Below are positions 25,486 to 37,062 of a stretch of 64,000 bases of DNA, piece after piece. The stretch is taken from positions 868,001 to 932,000 of the forward strand of contig JAGMVK010000022.1 in NCBI GenBank assembly GCA_020747065.1, given 5' to 3'. Position numbers and translations under genes: made by a program. The notes under the pieces were generated by a model. It made no database searches. It was not told the DNA's origin and worked only from the letters and a program-made list of their open reading frames with translations. The stretch's first letter is position 1; each line of letters starts with the position of its first letter. Source of the stretch: Cadophora sp. MPI-SDFR-AT-0126. Its lineage: Eukaryota; Ascomycota; Leotiomycetes; Helotiales; Ploettnerulaceae.

Positions 25486-27898
25486 CTAAAGTTCTAAGTC
25501 ACCTTGATATATGCCGTCTTCAAACGTCCTCGTACCCATGTATTCCAGCTCTTGCTCGAAGTCAAAGCCCATGTCCATATCGAAATAATCGTTGTCATTC
25601 CCGTGCGCGCCATCAGAGTTGAGGTCCAAAGTCTGCTGCTCTTCTATGGTGGCTGAGTTTTCTGGACTTAGGTCCGAATTCAGCGTGGTTCTCATAGTTG
25701 GGGGGTACTCGAACGAGGGTGTAGCCGTAGACGCCTCTGCTGATGATTGTGGTTGGAAGAAATCTGATTGAATCCTGATATAAACTGATTGAGACGGCAC
25801 TGGATTGTTCAGAGACGACCCTGGTTGTATCTTTTGCACCTCGGAAGTACTAAAGCTCAGCGCGGCGTTGGTGTCCGGGTGTTGAGGAAGCGCAGCATTT
25901 AAAGAAGAGCTCTCTACTAGCCCCGTTAAAACCTCACCCGGAAACGTCTGAATGGGGTTACAGATTGACTGGGGGAAAATCTCCCATCCAATGATTCGGT
26001 TGCTTTTTGGTGCCATTTCTTCGGCAGCAACCGTTTTGTACTCTTCAAGATACCTTTGCATGTGAGCAAGCTCACTGGAACGCGCACTCTCCTTTTTCAT
26101 CGCCAGCCACCTTCCAAAGCCTTCAAGAAGATTCATGGTCGGATCCATTACTGGCACATGAGAGACAAGTGAATCAAATCCCGCCCCTGTATAAGTCAGC
26201 ACTCCGATCAGATAGCACAGTTGCCGAGTGAACAACTCACAGGGATGGTTTGGTCGAGGTGTCCACGGGAACAGTACATCCCATATTTCAAACCATCTGT
26301 CAATAGTATTTTTCGACTTCTCCTCCGAACTCTTTCCTTGCTGACCAGCGATATGCTTGATTCTTTTCCATTGATCTTTGTTGATATCACTGGCGGAGAT
26401 ATTGGGCTGGCTACAGCACCCTGGACTAGCATCTCCTTCATCCATGTCGTCATCAAGTTCTAAGGGCACACCTTCTGATTGGCTAATTGCAGAGCGTGGC
26501 CGCTTATCACATTTCTCACTTGAAGGACCGGCGAATGGGGCGATGTTTGTTGCTTGGCAAGTTCTGCATTGTTGGCGCAGATGTGTCTTGAAATGATCAT
26601 TTCTTGTGGGATATCAGCCCCGCATAGAAGTCAATCGGACAAGGAGAAACTTACACCATTCTTTTTAATGTGTCTCCGTGAGATAAGCAACAATTCTGAT
26701 AACGACGACTCCGTGGATTTCCAAATTTCTGGGGGTCCTGCTTCCAGAAATGGCATGCAAAATAATAATTTGGCCCTTCAAGACGTGCCTGGGGCCTTTT
26801 CCTTCTTTTAGGCTGGCCGTGTTCGTCGGGATCATCATCATCTCTTTGTCGCTGAATATCTGCTTTTCGTTTGCCCTTTCTGTCGCTTTGCTGGGCCATC
26901 GGAGATGCAGAATTGCTTATGACTCCAGCGTCCCTACTCTGAGCCGGGACGCTAGAAGAGCTCCCCGAGTGACCATGAGTCCTATAATCCGGCTGAGAAG
27001 GAGCGAAGAGACGTTTGTGAATTCGTGGTATGAGCCTTGCTGCCAAATCAGGACCAAGAAATGATATCAAATGGCCATCAAGAATGCGAGCAGTTCTCTC
27101 CAAGTCAGGTTCAACCGAATTCGAGTCGTCACTGTCCAGCAAACCTTCATCTTCCTCCGCAGTATTGATATCAGGCTCAGTATCACTGTCATAGACAGTG
27201 CTACTGCAGTCGGAAGTGTCGCTGTTCTTTCTTGTACTGGCAGTTGATGATGGAGTGTTGGAAGCCGGCGATTCGACCGTGTCGGGCGACGATGGCCCGA
27301 TCTCGTCTTTCTCATCTCCAACCGGTCCAGTGTGCGGGAGATCAGAAGAGTGGGAAGCTTTTGAATTTCTTAGCGTACCTATAGCAGGTTTCGAATTGCT
27401 AGGAAAAATGTCAAATACAGCAATAGGAATTCTGGAGAGCCTTCATATCTACCTTGAAGCAGAACAATTGCGTGAGGTTCCAGAGGTAAAAGGGTACTTT
27501 GGGACATTCCACAACCCGTAAAAATTGTGAAAGATGTCGCCAGATTTAACGCCTTGTGCACTGACAATCCATTGCTTTCTAGTCACCGACTCCAGCGGAC
27601 AGTCGTGACAGCGTTGATGACCGCAACCAGGGCACCATTCGACAAATACAGTCATTCCACCATGTTCGCCGCAGTTACTACAAACCCAAAGTGTGTCAAT
27701 GATTCTGCAGTAAGTACGCTTCGTCTCATTGTTCGAGGAGGCATCTGAACCCCTACGGTTGACGAGAAGCGTGGCCAATTCTGGTGATGCTGGCTGCAGG
27801 TTCGAGGAAAGTTCGAAGCCCTTTGTTTGCAATGCTTCTCCACTCGGCATTTCTGGGGCTGACACATCTCCAGTTATTCTTTCGGTATTGAAGCCCAT
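25486..27898 (-). CDS. Large zinc-ribbon plus C2H2-like protein (tandem copy B)
   Basis: Paralogue of the gene at 22.4-24.7 kb. Four exons, 27898-27453, 27398-26655, 26602-26241, 26186-25486; 750 aa. Ribbon: LWVCSNCGEHGG...WCPGCGHQRCHDC. C2H2-like module: YYFACHFWKQDPQKFGN...NCCLSHGDTLKRMV-NDHFKTHL-RQQCRTCQ. Then WFEIWDVLFPWTPRPNHPW and a long acidic tail rich in Asp, Glu and Phe (DMDMGFDFEQELEYMG). Intron 26240-26187 is 54 nt, a multiple of three, so retention would not break the frame; splicing gives NHPW, matching DNPW at the same place in copy A, which argues that it is removed. The start is the first ATG of the frame; the frame extends upstream only to a TTG. Regulatory role inferred. 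Confidence 0.75.
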
Positions 27899-28343
27899 GT
27901 TGGCAATGCATCGAATTTCAGCCGTATGCTGTAGCCGGTATGTCAAATCTTTTTGCTTTGCGTGAAAATGTTATGTTTTGGCCAAAGACAAGATTGAACT
28001 GTCGTCGAAGGTTCCAAAAGAATGGTAGAAGCGGTGAAAATTTGAGAGGAACAAAAAATAGCTGGATGGAATACTGAGCTTTAATCTTGTGTCACGGGGC
28101 AAGGATCTTTGCGAAATTTCGCCAAAGTTGTGATTGGGAAAAGGTATCGCGTAGTCCTCCAATGAGACAGCTTTGGAGTCTGGCCTAGCACGTTCGTAAG
28201 ATTTCTCTTTGAGGGTCTTGGCGAAGAAGGGCGATGTTAGAAGTACCATCTAGTTTCAAAATTGAGGAGTTTGGAGGCAGTAGCCACGGAGCAGAGGGGA
28301 AAGTACACACCGATGACACCAGTTTTCATTGTATTGCTATCGC
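27899..28343. other. Intergenic, nothing recognised
   Basis: About 445 bp with a short minus-strand frame (27971-28249) that lacks any recognisable feature. Serves as promoter region of the zinc-finger gene copy B. Confidence 0.5.
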
Positions 28344-29190
28344 CTAGAAGAGGCCAAAGCTTGCCAGTGTAGGAGCAGTCTCCCCCAAAGTCTTCATGAC
28401 TGGCGCAAGTCTTTCAACACATTTGTCTACCAGCTCGTGGATATCCGGTCCCCATATCCTCGGTCCATCAAAGACGGCAGGTTGTACAGATCCATAGAAC
28501 TTCCTTCTTTGAACCCCAGCGCTGGCCTCGCTTTCTGTAGGCGACAGTGGGGGCCAATGGGCATGAGCGTGAATAAAAGCCGTATGGAACATGTATTTGT
28601 TCTCGAAATCTATGTTCAACAGGCCTTCGTCGGCAGCTTTCTTAAGATCCTCGATGTAAATACTACCCACCTTCAGCCGAGGAATTCAGGGGCTCGCGTG
28701 ATGTGTTTACCTTGGCTTGAGCTGCGAATGAATTAGAGTCGTTCTGGCCGTCAAATTTTGAGAAGATCAGAATCACTTACATTAAGTGCTGCTCTCCAAA
28801 GGGGATCTTCAATCTCCCACTTGTCCTCCACGAACCATTGATTGGGCTGTACATTGCCAGATATCGCTGGCCTGCAACATGTGAGCACATGTGAGTAGAG
28901 AAATTTTTGATGAAAGGAAACACAAACATGGGGACATCTTTACTTCTACGCCAACGAAGAACCTTGCAGACACGAGTATCGGGGTTTCTTGGTTGGAAGA
29001 ACATCCGATCAGCTTTCACGTGATCGCAGAAAACTGGCATGAAAGCCATGAGGAGAGCCTCCGGATCACTCTGATGGGTAGAGAACACTGCCTCCAGATC
29101 ATCTGGTAACTTTGGAACGGTCTCTATCCATGCCATCATAACATTCCTTTGACTGACGGTAGGACGTTGAAGTGATGGAATCGTGTCCAT
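28344..29190 (-). CDS. Hypothetical protein, about 242 aa
   Basis: Two-exon model 29190-28781 and 28662-28344. The first exon reads like a folded domain: 'SDPEALLMAFMPVFCDHVKA', then FFQPRNPDTRVCKVLRWRRSKDVP and FVFPFIKNFSTHMC. The second exon has AFIHAHAHWPPL, FDGPRIWGPDIHELV and ends GLF. The 118-nt intron (GTAAGT donor at 28780; acceptor GGGTAG) is in phase, but there may be an extra tiny exon between, because another AG/GT pair lies near 28715-28735. I recognise no named family; I only judge it coding from its composition and frame. Confidence 0.6.
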
Positions 29191-30604
29191 AATCTAGTTG
29201 TTTTTCCCCACCTCTGGTTGCTGAATAAGCAGGATAGCCCCGTTCACCAGTGTGTCAGAATTGTTTGCGCAACCCCTAAAGTTAGCCGAAAACACACCAA
29301 AAGTCACCCTCTTTACAGTGCTCTGACCAAATATAATCGTACTATAAGAGGCAATAATTTTTTATATTCAAGGAAATCTTAATAAGTCGATGAAATTACT
29401 TGTTAAAAGTATTCTTCTAAAACTTATTACTTAGAAGTAATTAGGTAATTTTGATTTCCCTAGTAAATTTCTCTGCGAATAATACTACGTTAATAGTTTA
29501 TTACTTAAATAATAAGTAAATAGAAAAACTAAATAGTGCAATCTAATTATCTGATTCGTTATACTATACTTCATAAGTTTCAAAAATAATTATATATAAT
29601 TGACTAAGTTATAAGTCCTTAAAGGTTAGTGTTTTTGGTGAGGAATTAGTGTTCTCGGGTCGTGCGCAAACAATTCCGACACCAACTGGTGGTTGGTCTA
29701 TTCATCTTCTTTTGAGTGTCTCCCCGAACTCTATGACGTACTATTGGATAAAACATAGAAATCACCTGTAATTATGATAAACTAGAACAAAGTGGTTGAC
29801 TGTTCGGCCGGTCGTTTGAAAGCCGTTCCCAAGCTCGGCAGATCTCCGATTGTTCATGTCAATTGAGCGAAGACCTTAAAAATCTTTGGAACTATCTCTG
29901 CGCAGGAGTCAATCGAATTCGTCTGGACTGAGTATAATAGATGTTGTCCCTTGCGTTGAAAGCATACTCAAGTTTTACTAGCCGTAGAGTCCCAAGCTTC
30001 GAGAGAGAAGCAGCAAGGTCCAGCTACAGTATGAACTTGGGAAGGTTCAGAGATCATAAGTAACCAGTGAGATATTCCTTGTGATGAAGAAATTCTTTTC
30101 TGCCAACAGCTCACCATCATCATTGCCGCCCCAGCAATACTTCCTGGTCTTGGAACGAGGCCAGTCACGTGCCTCATTGTTGACCTACAATTTTCCTCCT
30201 TCGAGGAAAATCCGCCAATCGGAATGAGTTCAGTAACAAATGACCAGACAACTTGCAGTATTTTACGCGGAACGGTACGACGGAACGGAGCGTTCAGGAG
30301 CATGTAGTTCGAGAAATGGTGAAGTTGGCTGATGTCGGATGAGGCCGACATTGAAATCGGGTGATCTTTCGTTACCATCGTACGACCCACAGCATCGTAG
30401 ACCGCAAGCGAAGAACGTCAACATGCCACAATACACGTGCAGGCGTCTACACGATTTCATATAACTCATCCAAATGTCCCTGAAGGCAACATAGAAATTC
30501 TCAAAAACCATCAGCATATCAAGCAAGCAGCCAATTCAGAACCACTCAACACTCTCACATCCTCAAGCCAAGTTCATCCGCCAATCAAATCACCAAAACC
30601 CATC
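29191..30604. other. Intergenic region with a MITE-like element
   Basis: The TIR element at 29245-29691 is listed separately. To its right, 29700-30604 has minus-strand open frames (29968-30390, 30263-30526) without domain support; the last part must hold the promoter of the small gene at 30605. Confidence 0.6.
29245..29691. mobile_element. Non-autonomous TIR DNA transposon (MITE-like), AT-rich interior
   Basis: The ends are imperfect inverted repeats. The left arm starts CACCAGTGTGTCAGAATTG and continues TTTGCGCA; the reverse complement of the right end starts CACCAGTTGGTGTCGGAATTG and also continues TTTGCGCA. Arms differ by a 2-nt indel and one substitution. Both subterminal regions carry CACCAAAA. 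The flanks share GTT on each side (29242-29244 and 29692-29694), a possible 3-bp target duplication. About 29330-29630 is strongly AT-rich, unlike its surroundings, and has no reading frame. Superfamily cannot be assigned; the 3-bp duplication would fit PIF/Harbinger but is too short to be sure. Confidence 0.75.
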
Positions 30605-30928
30605 ATGAGCGCCGCAGCGAAAAACATTGCTCTGGTAGCACTCGGCGCAGCAGGAGCGGTATTTGCAGTCAACACAATCGCCAAGCCTACAGCATCACAA
30701 GGCATTGCCGGAGCTGTGAGGAAGCAGCTGGACAATTACAATGACACAATTCATCCCGAGCAAGACAGAAGGTGAGACAAATCTGGTCACTATATTTTGT
30801 GACTTACATTGACGTGACTTAGGGATACCATTTTCGACAGAACAAAGCTCATGAACGCTGCCAAGACGAGGAAGCCATGGAATATGACATATGCGGAGAA
30901 GGAGAGGGTGGCTCAGGGACATGAGTAG
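30605..30928 (+). CDS. Small conserved-looking protein, 90 aa
   Basis: Two exons, 30605-30771 and 30823-30928, with a 51-nt intron (GTGAGA donor, TTGACGTGACTTAG acceptor). The product starts MSAAAKNIALVALGAAGAVFAVN, one hydrophobic Ala/Gly-rich helix that could be a membrane anchor or part of a mitochondrial targeting segment. It continues with a charged region (KQLDNYNDTIHPEQDRR) and ends WNMTYAEKERVAQGHE. Its small size and single N-terminal helix suggest a mitochondrial or ER membrane-associated protein; this is inference and no family name is offered. Confidence 0.7.
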
Positions 30929-31442
30929 GAGACTTGGAAGTTTAGCTTTGGAAAACGGAGGTTTGCTTTTGGAGTTTGGGGGTGGGAATATCACATGAGC
31001 ATTTGAAAGGACTGAGAAGAGTGCATTTTTGGTGTCCCGTTTCGGGTTGTGGATGTCAAAGACCTTGTTCCGGAGTAGAGAGACCCTTGGAACTTGGTAG
31101 AACGTCACCGGGTGGATGGTATAAGAGATCTGTATATAAGGCGAAGGCATCCATAAGAGAATAACAGTCATCTACAAAGTAGGGAGTGCATTTTCATGGA
31201 GGCATTCGCTACATGACAAATGGCTGTTCACTTATTTCTCACTCGATCTAGTCTCCTCAACGTTCTGGATCTTCAGAAGTTTCGAAGGCCTGTACATTCT
31301 GGATTTGACAGTCCCATTAAACGAGCCGGCATAGGACGGCGATGCAAACTCAACGCTTCAAAGCAATTGCAAATGCCCCACAACCTCCTGCTACCACTGA
31401 TCCCGCCAATCTATTCGAACTTCTTTCGATGACGACAATCCA
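30929..31442. other. Intergenic between convergent genes
   Basis: 514 bp separating the 3' ends of two convergent genes. No feature recognised. Confidence 0.5.
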
Positions 31443-31949
31443 TCAATACGGCGCCAACTGCCTAAACGCCGCAACATCCTTGAACACCAATTGGAACTCT
31501 TCAGCAGTCAGCGGCATCATCAATCTCCTCAAATACATATCAACATCATAGTCCATCCCATAGCCAGAACACGCGATCGGGTTCTGCATCTCGGAAAGTC
31601 CCAATGGGTGTCGAAGCCACCCAGCATGCGCAGTCGAATGATTCCTATCAACCCCAAAATTCATCTCCAGCTCACCCCGACTTGTGAACCTCGGCGGTGT
31701 TGATGAAAAGGGGGTGAGGTCGTAGAGTGGTGGGTTAGGATGGTTGTGGTCTGAGTGGTGGAGTTTGGAGAGGACAGAAATTACGTCGTCGTTGAGATGA
31801 GTGAGGGTTAAGGCGGGATGTATGAATGCCATCGAGGGGATTGGACCGTTGAGTTGGAAGGTTGCTGGTGGAAGGGTGAGGGTGAAGGAGCATTGGGCGC
31901 GGCGGAAGGGGGAGGGGCCGATTTTGAGGGGGGAGGAGAGTGTTGCCAT
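31443..31949 (-). CDS. Hypothetical protein, 168 aa
   Basis: Single exon. I start at ATG 31949 (MATLSSPLKIGPSPFRR), since the longer frame to 32078 adds 43 residues of poorly coding-like sequence; both are possible. The protein has a central segment ending FTSRGELEMNFGVD and a C-terminus with YGMDYDVDMYLRRLMMPLTAEEFQLVFKD. No signal peptide, repeat or known domain is visible. Confidence 0.5.
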   Translation of the reverse strand: MATLSSPLKIGPSPFRRAQCSFTLTLPPATFQLNGPIPSMAFIHPALTLTHLNDDVISVLSKLHHSDHNHPNPPLYDLTPFSSTPPRFTSRGELEMNFGVDRNHSTAHAGWLRHPLGLSEMQNPIACSGYGMDYDVDMYLRRLMMPLTAEEFQLVFKDVAAFRQLAPY

Positions 31950-32870
31950 TGTGCTTGTTCTGCGATTGCGAGAAACTGTTTGGCTGAGAGAATAATGATG
32001 TTGAGAGAATAAGATGTTGTGAACAGAAGCGGTGGATTGAAAGCAATTATATAGCAAATCAGAAATGGAACAGCGCATTGACAGCTCAACTGGAGTTGTA
32101 GAACATTGCTTAATATACTTTGTAATGACTCTGTTTTGGTCATCGTGCGATGCCTGACCAAAAGTTTGTTGCCATTACACAATATTGACATTACAGAAGT
32201 TGACAAGCGAAGACTGGCGAAGTAATAGAAGAGTCAGAGGACAAATTAAATTGCAGTCAAAGGAGAAAATATATCATGATTCGTCATCTGTCGATTGTTG
32301 ACTTATTGCAACAGGCGATCTCGGATAGCAAGTTGTTATGCAAAAGGAGGGTACGATCTGACGATGAGCACTGGTACGCTGTCACCACTGCCCCTTACCG
32401 CCCAAGGATGGGATGAAACTTAACAGAGAATACACTAAGGAAAAGCTCACCGCTTATTGTCTCAGCTTGAGATATCACCACCTATGATCGTCCCCAAGAC
32501 CGCAGACTCGACGAATGTCGAGCCCTAAATTCTTGATCGCGGAACGACCTAGGGGATCAAGAGAACTAGCGAACTGTGCTCAAGAAGCTTGATTAAGTCC
32601 CTTCTCATTGCTGGCCAGACTAAGGTCATGTACCACGTAGTGTCATCTAAAATACAAGTTCCATTTTGAGATACCCAGACCCAACCAAGCGCAACCAGCC
32701 AAGCCAAACCCAAAGCTCGACGGCTCGTATTGACGCCAAATTACCTTTCACCCATTGCTCGTTTGATTGAGTTACCTTTCGATTGACATTTGGTTCAGAC
32801 TCCGCCGCCATGTATCTTAAATTGAAAATAAACACCGACGCCCTGAGATCGACACGCTTTACCCATCTCT
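31950..32870. other. Intergenic, nothing recognised
   Basis: About 920 bp between two minus-strand genes. Only short frames are present (31808-32206, 32647-32979 minus), overlapping the neighbours' ends. Confidence 0.5.
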
Positions 32871-34643
32871 TTATGTGACAGTCGCAATGAAAGCTTGATA
32901 TTGCTCTTCTTCTGTGAGAAGCTTCTTCGTCGGCTTGACCTTGTGGACAGGCACCGGCGTGGAGGTCGTCGTAGCCCATGGTGTGATTTGGTAATCCATC
33001 AGATCGGCCTTTTCAGCCTCCTCTTCCTTCTCCACAGGTGCAGGCTGCTCTGTATCTCTTGGTAGACGCATGGCTAGGAGTACGTACTCTGCTCTTGTGG
33101 CCTTGTCCATGATGTCATCCATATATCGTCGGACCTCCTCTGGAGGAGCAACAATCTTCTGTAAAGCATCCAATTGTCGCGGTTGAGGTGCGTACAGCCG
33201 AATGGTGATCGGCTGGTAGTAATCAAGCTCGGGATCATATGAAGGATGCTCGCTGCTGCTCCCTTTTCTGACGATCAGAAATGACACAATAACCTCTCCA
33301 TTTGGCCGAGTTTCCAGAATGCTGAATTTGGGGAAAGAATAGCGATCCCCATTTCCACCACTGAACTCGAATACCAGACCAGATATATCTGGCTTGGAAG
33401 AAGGGACCGGTCCTTTCGAACGGAGTGCTTGTGATTGAGGCTGAAATTGAGGATTCGGTGCAGGAGCTGGTGGTGGAGGAGTTGGGGCTACTTTGATCGG
33501 TGGAGTTGGATTTGAAGCTGGGGTTGAGGTAGATTGTTGTGGTATAGTTCCATTTGCCTGTGGTACATTCTGTGGAGTTGGCGGAGCTCGAGTCACAGGT
33601 GGAGGTGCAGCCTCAGCAGCTTGACGTGCCTTCTGGGCTCGAGTGAGCTCAGTAAGCTCATCGATGTGACTCTGAAACCTTTTCAATTCCTCCGACGTAG
33701 CCTCGCCATTTGCCACTATCCGCATCAAAGCTTTCAGGCTTGGATCTGTCGCCGCTCTCTCTGCCAACATCTGTATAACCGGATCTGTACTTTTCCCAAC
33801 GGGCGTAGGGGGAGGTGCTGGCTGAGAAGTATTTGTTGCCGCGGAAGTTTGTATGGGTGCCGGGCGATGGCCGTTTGGAAGGGTGTTGAGTGCCTGAGGG
33901 CTCTGTGTGAAGGTGTTATGAGGAGATTGAGCAGTATTTCCCATCTGTACATCTTGTGACCTTGGCGATGCTTGCGGGATTGGAGGTACAGGTTTTTGCT
34001 GGACTGGCTGGACTGGCTGGACCGGAGCTGGAGGGGGGGTTGGAGGCATCACCCCGCCGGGCGGACCGTACTGAATTATCGGACGATACATCTGCTGCTG
34101 AGGCGGCACAGCTGCAAGTAGTGGTTTCGGGTTGGGGTCTTTGATAGCATACATAGTCGCTTCGAAAGTATGTGGTTCGATAGTTATAGAACAGCTTCCA
34201 AGCTTCGTCATCGAGTCCTTCGCAGGATTGTCTGGCGGCGCATCTGGAGCTCCCTTCTTCTTTGTAGGTTTAGTCCAGTATTTCTCGAATATACCCTCGC
34301 TCAACCATTTCGCCCGTGATCTCTGAAGTGATTCTACCAAAACCCCACTGTGAGACTTGTCAGCCTGGTATCTGGTCATAAATTAGAGCTTCGTTCAAAC
34401 TTACCTCTCTGGAATTGTTTGGAACTGGCTCGCAGGCAGATTATCTGGCTGCGGCTCTTCAACTGTAGGTAAGGGTTTTCCAGGCGCAATGCTTCGTGGC
34501 AAAGCCTCTTCCACTGGGGGAGGGGGCAGCGGCGCAGGAGGTGTTGGAGTCTGGGTGCGTTGCTCTGGAGGAGTTGAGGTTCTCTTCTTACTGACGGACT
34601 CTACACGCGCAGCGCGAGCAGGAAGCTTCCTCTTCCTCTCCAT
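32871..34643 (-). CDS. SWC3: SWR1 chromatin-remodelling complex subunit Swc3
   Basis: Subunit of SWR1, which exchanges H2A for H2A.Z in nucleosomes in the nucleus. Two exons, 34643-34405 and 34347-32871; 571 aa. The 57-nt intron (GTAAGT donor, GCTGAC branch, CACAG acceptor) joins QTIPE to SGVLVESLQRSRAKWLSEGIFEKYWTKPTKKK, the family's most conserved block. A closer AG would leave a 33-nt intron and insert residues there. The N-terminus has a basic nuclear-localisation-like stretch (ERKRKLPARAAR, SKKR). A long Pro/Gln/Thr-rich linker leads to a C-terminal domain with FEFSGGNGDRYSFPKFSI and WATTTSTPVPVHKVKPTKKLL. The frame before the first ATG continues only to a GTG. Confidence 0.88.
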
Positions 34644-35193
34644 CGCCGTCACAGTGCTGGTCGACAGCTATATGGTTGTGGTGTTGTTGGCGACGCGTCC
34701 TCCACGGAATTGAGGGATCGAAGGTTGGTGGGAGACGAGACGAGAAAGAGAGGTGGGTGTTGGATCAAAGGCTGGTCGATGCGAGCGGACGAAGTGCCAG
34801 GAACATCAAACTTCACCCAGCCGAGTCCTGCAACTGTCTGGTGTTTGCAACCACAACAGCTTCAGATGCAAGTCCCTGACAGTACCACCAAATGAAGCTG
34901 GACTTGCGTTGAAGGGTTAGAGAAGAAAGAAAATCGTTCAAAGAATTACTTTTGTGCTTCGGTCGCGTGTGCAGTAAGTGTCTTACGCCTAGCTCTCGTC
35001 TGATATCGACACCAACCAACATTTTTGGTCCAATACTGGGCCGCTACCACGTGAGAAGTCTCAGGGATTTGTTGAGGTATCAAAGCCCGTTGAACATCCT
35101 TATATACTCGTTTGTTGATCATATTTGAAAAGCAATGGTCCGATTTTCTATGCTCTGATCTCTGACATCAATCTAGGAGGTTCCAGCCTGGAG
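34644..35193. promoter_or_regulatory. Bidirectional promoter region of SWC3 and the ABHD12-like gene
   Basis: 550 bp between two divergent start codons. Open frames here on the plus strand (34489-34895) are shadows or short. A CACGTG E-box lies at about 35047-35052. Confidence 0.55.
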
Positions 35194-36628
35194 ATGGCGT
35201 CTCTTGCTCCCATCTTCAAGAAAGCTTACGTGCTATTGTTCGCTGGCATCGCTCTATACACTGTGGCCTTAATTGCAGTCACCAACCCATGGCTTCAACG
35301 CCAGTAATTATTTCTTGCGTGACACAATCCTCGATATCAGGTCTCTGACGAAGCTAGTGTCATCTACGTTCACAAACTCCACACGGCTTGGTGGGTGGAT
35401 ATCAACAAGCCAGAACAGTTTGGGTTTGCAAGTGAGCGTCCTGAGACTTTTCTTACTTGATCGATATTAACATGTCTTCTAGAAAACCAAATCACTCCCT
35501 TCAACTTCTCTACGCCTGATGGAGAAACAATATACGCCTGGCATGTGATGCCTTTAGGGCTGTATGCAAAGCATGAATATGAGATTCTACAGCAGCAATC
35601 AGGATGCGCAGAGGATATCACCAAGACGAAAGCGTTCGAGCTGCTCAAAAATGATCCAGATGCTCGTTTGATCATTAATTGTGAGTGCTTCGATGTCCAT
35701 TTGTGAGCACCAATTGATGTGTTTTAGTTCACGGGGTACGAAACAATCTCTCGAGTCTCGGCTGATCGCAGCTAATATGTACAGAACGCCGGGACAGTTG
35801 CCCAAGGCTGGCGGACAGACTCATATCGCTCTCTATCAGATGGAAGTACCTCCAACATCCACATCCTGGCCATAGACTACCGGGGATTCGGTCTTTCAAC
35901 TGGCACTCCTACCGAAAAGGGCGTCATCGTTGACGGCGTGGCAGCAGTAAAGTGGGCAATGCAAGTAGCTCAAGTCCCACCGGAACGGATCGTCATAGTC
36001 GGACAGAGTCTGGGAACAGCGGTCACATCCGCCGTTGTGGAACATTTTGTAGAACTGGGTACCGACTTTGCCGGGGTCGTGCTGGTGGCCGGGTTCACGA
36101 GCATCCCCGATCTCCTCACCGGCTACTCGATTCTGGGGTATATCCCGATCTTGTCGCCGTTTGGTACACATCCTGCTCTTCAACGGCTGTTAGCTAGTTA
36201 TGTGGTCGACGAGTGGTCGTCTGTGACACGTATTGCGAATATTGCGAGGCTGAGTAACAAGTTGAGACTATTCATCATTCACTCGAAAGATGATCCCGAA
36301 ATACCTTGGACGCACTCAGAAGGTCTCTTTGCAGCTGCTGCGAATGCTACGACTGATTGGAGTCTGGATGTAGAGTTGTTCAAGAAGATGAAGGCCAGGT
36401 CAACCACGCATATGGGAGATGGGTCTTTCATCAGTACTTGGAAGGTTAGCGGAGACAAGATAATAAGAGAGGAAATTGTAGGGCATGGTCGTAAGATACT
36501 TTGCATCAGATAGAGAGGATCATCGCTAATGGTCTACAGAACATAGCAGGATCTTGACTTATGCACCTGTAGCTCTGGCGGCTTTGAAGGCTTTCGGAAT
36601 GGACAATGGAGGTAGTCTTCCACTTTGA
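35194..36628 (+). CDS. ABHD12-like alpha/beta hydrolase (membrane-anchored lipase)
   Basis: Serine hydrolase of the ABHD12 group, whose animal members hydrolyse lysophosphatidylserine and monoacylglycerols at the ER. Six exons: 35194-35303, 35358-35431, 35483-35680, 35728-35735, 35785-36490, 36540-36628; 394 aa. One transmembrane helix near the N-terminus (KAYVLLFAGIALYTVALIAV). The fourth exon is only 8 nt and supplies the HG of the oxyanion motif FHGNAGT. Next come AIDYRGFGLSTGTPTE, the nucleophile elbow VGQSLG (Ser near 205), HSKDDPEIPW (acid) and GHGQHSRILTY (His). The last intron lies just before the catalytic His. All introns are 47-54 nt with GT..AG ends. Exact substrate unknown. Confidence 0.9.
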
Positions 36629-37062
36629 GGTTGGGAAAGCAAATATGTCGACAATTGAGCATCGATCTGACTCTATCACAGACATAAAAGGTTATCTTCT
36701 ACATGATAACAGCCGATGCTTTTGGGGGAATTCGTGGTGGATCTTGAGTGCTCGACTAAAATGAATGGAATGTTGCTGTTGAGTGGTGGGGGATACCGGG
36801 ACGGACCGATCCAAAACCACACGACAACCACGTCTTTCATTTGTATTATTGACTATTTACAATCTTGTACGCTGTCAAGACTGATTTAACATATTTCCCA
36901 GCTTCATTTCAATTTGCCTCACTAACGTGAAATCATCGTTACACGTGATCACGAGCTGCCACTTTTAGCGGTTTCGAATGAACCCCACTTCATATTTACC
37001 CCACCACAACACCTCCTGTCCTTTCAGCAGACGTCCCAAAAGCCTCGAGACACAGAACCAGA
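36629..37062. other. Intergenic; promoter of NMT1
   Basis: 434 bp with no gene. A CACGTGATCACG stretch at about 36943-36954 may be an E-box-type element. Confidence 0.5.

Noticed and set aside
34348..34404. A 33-nt intron in SWC3 using the first AG
   Set aside because: It is shorter than plausible and would insert residues into the conserved ESGVLVESL block; the 57-nt version restores the block.
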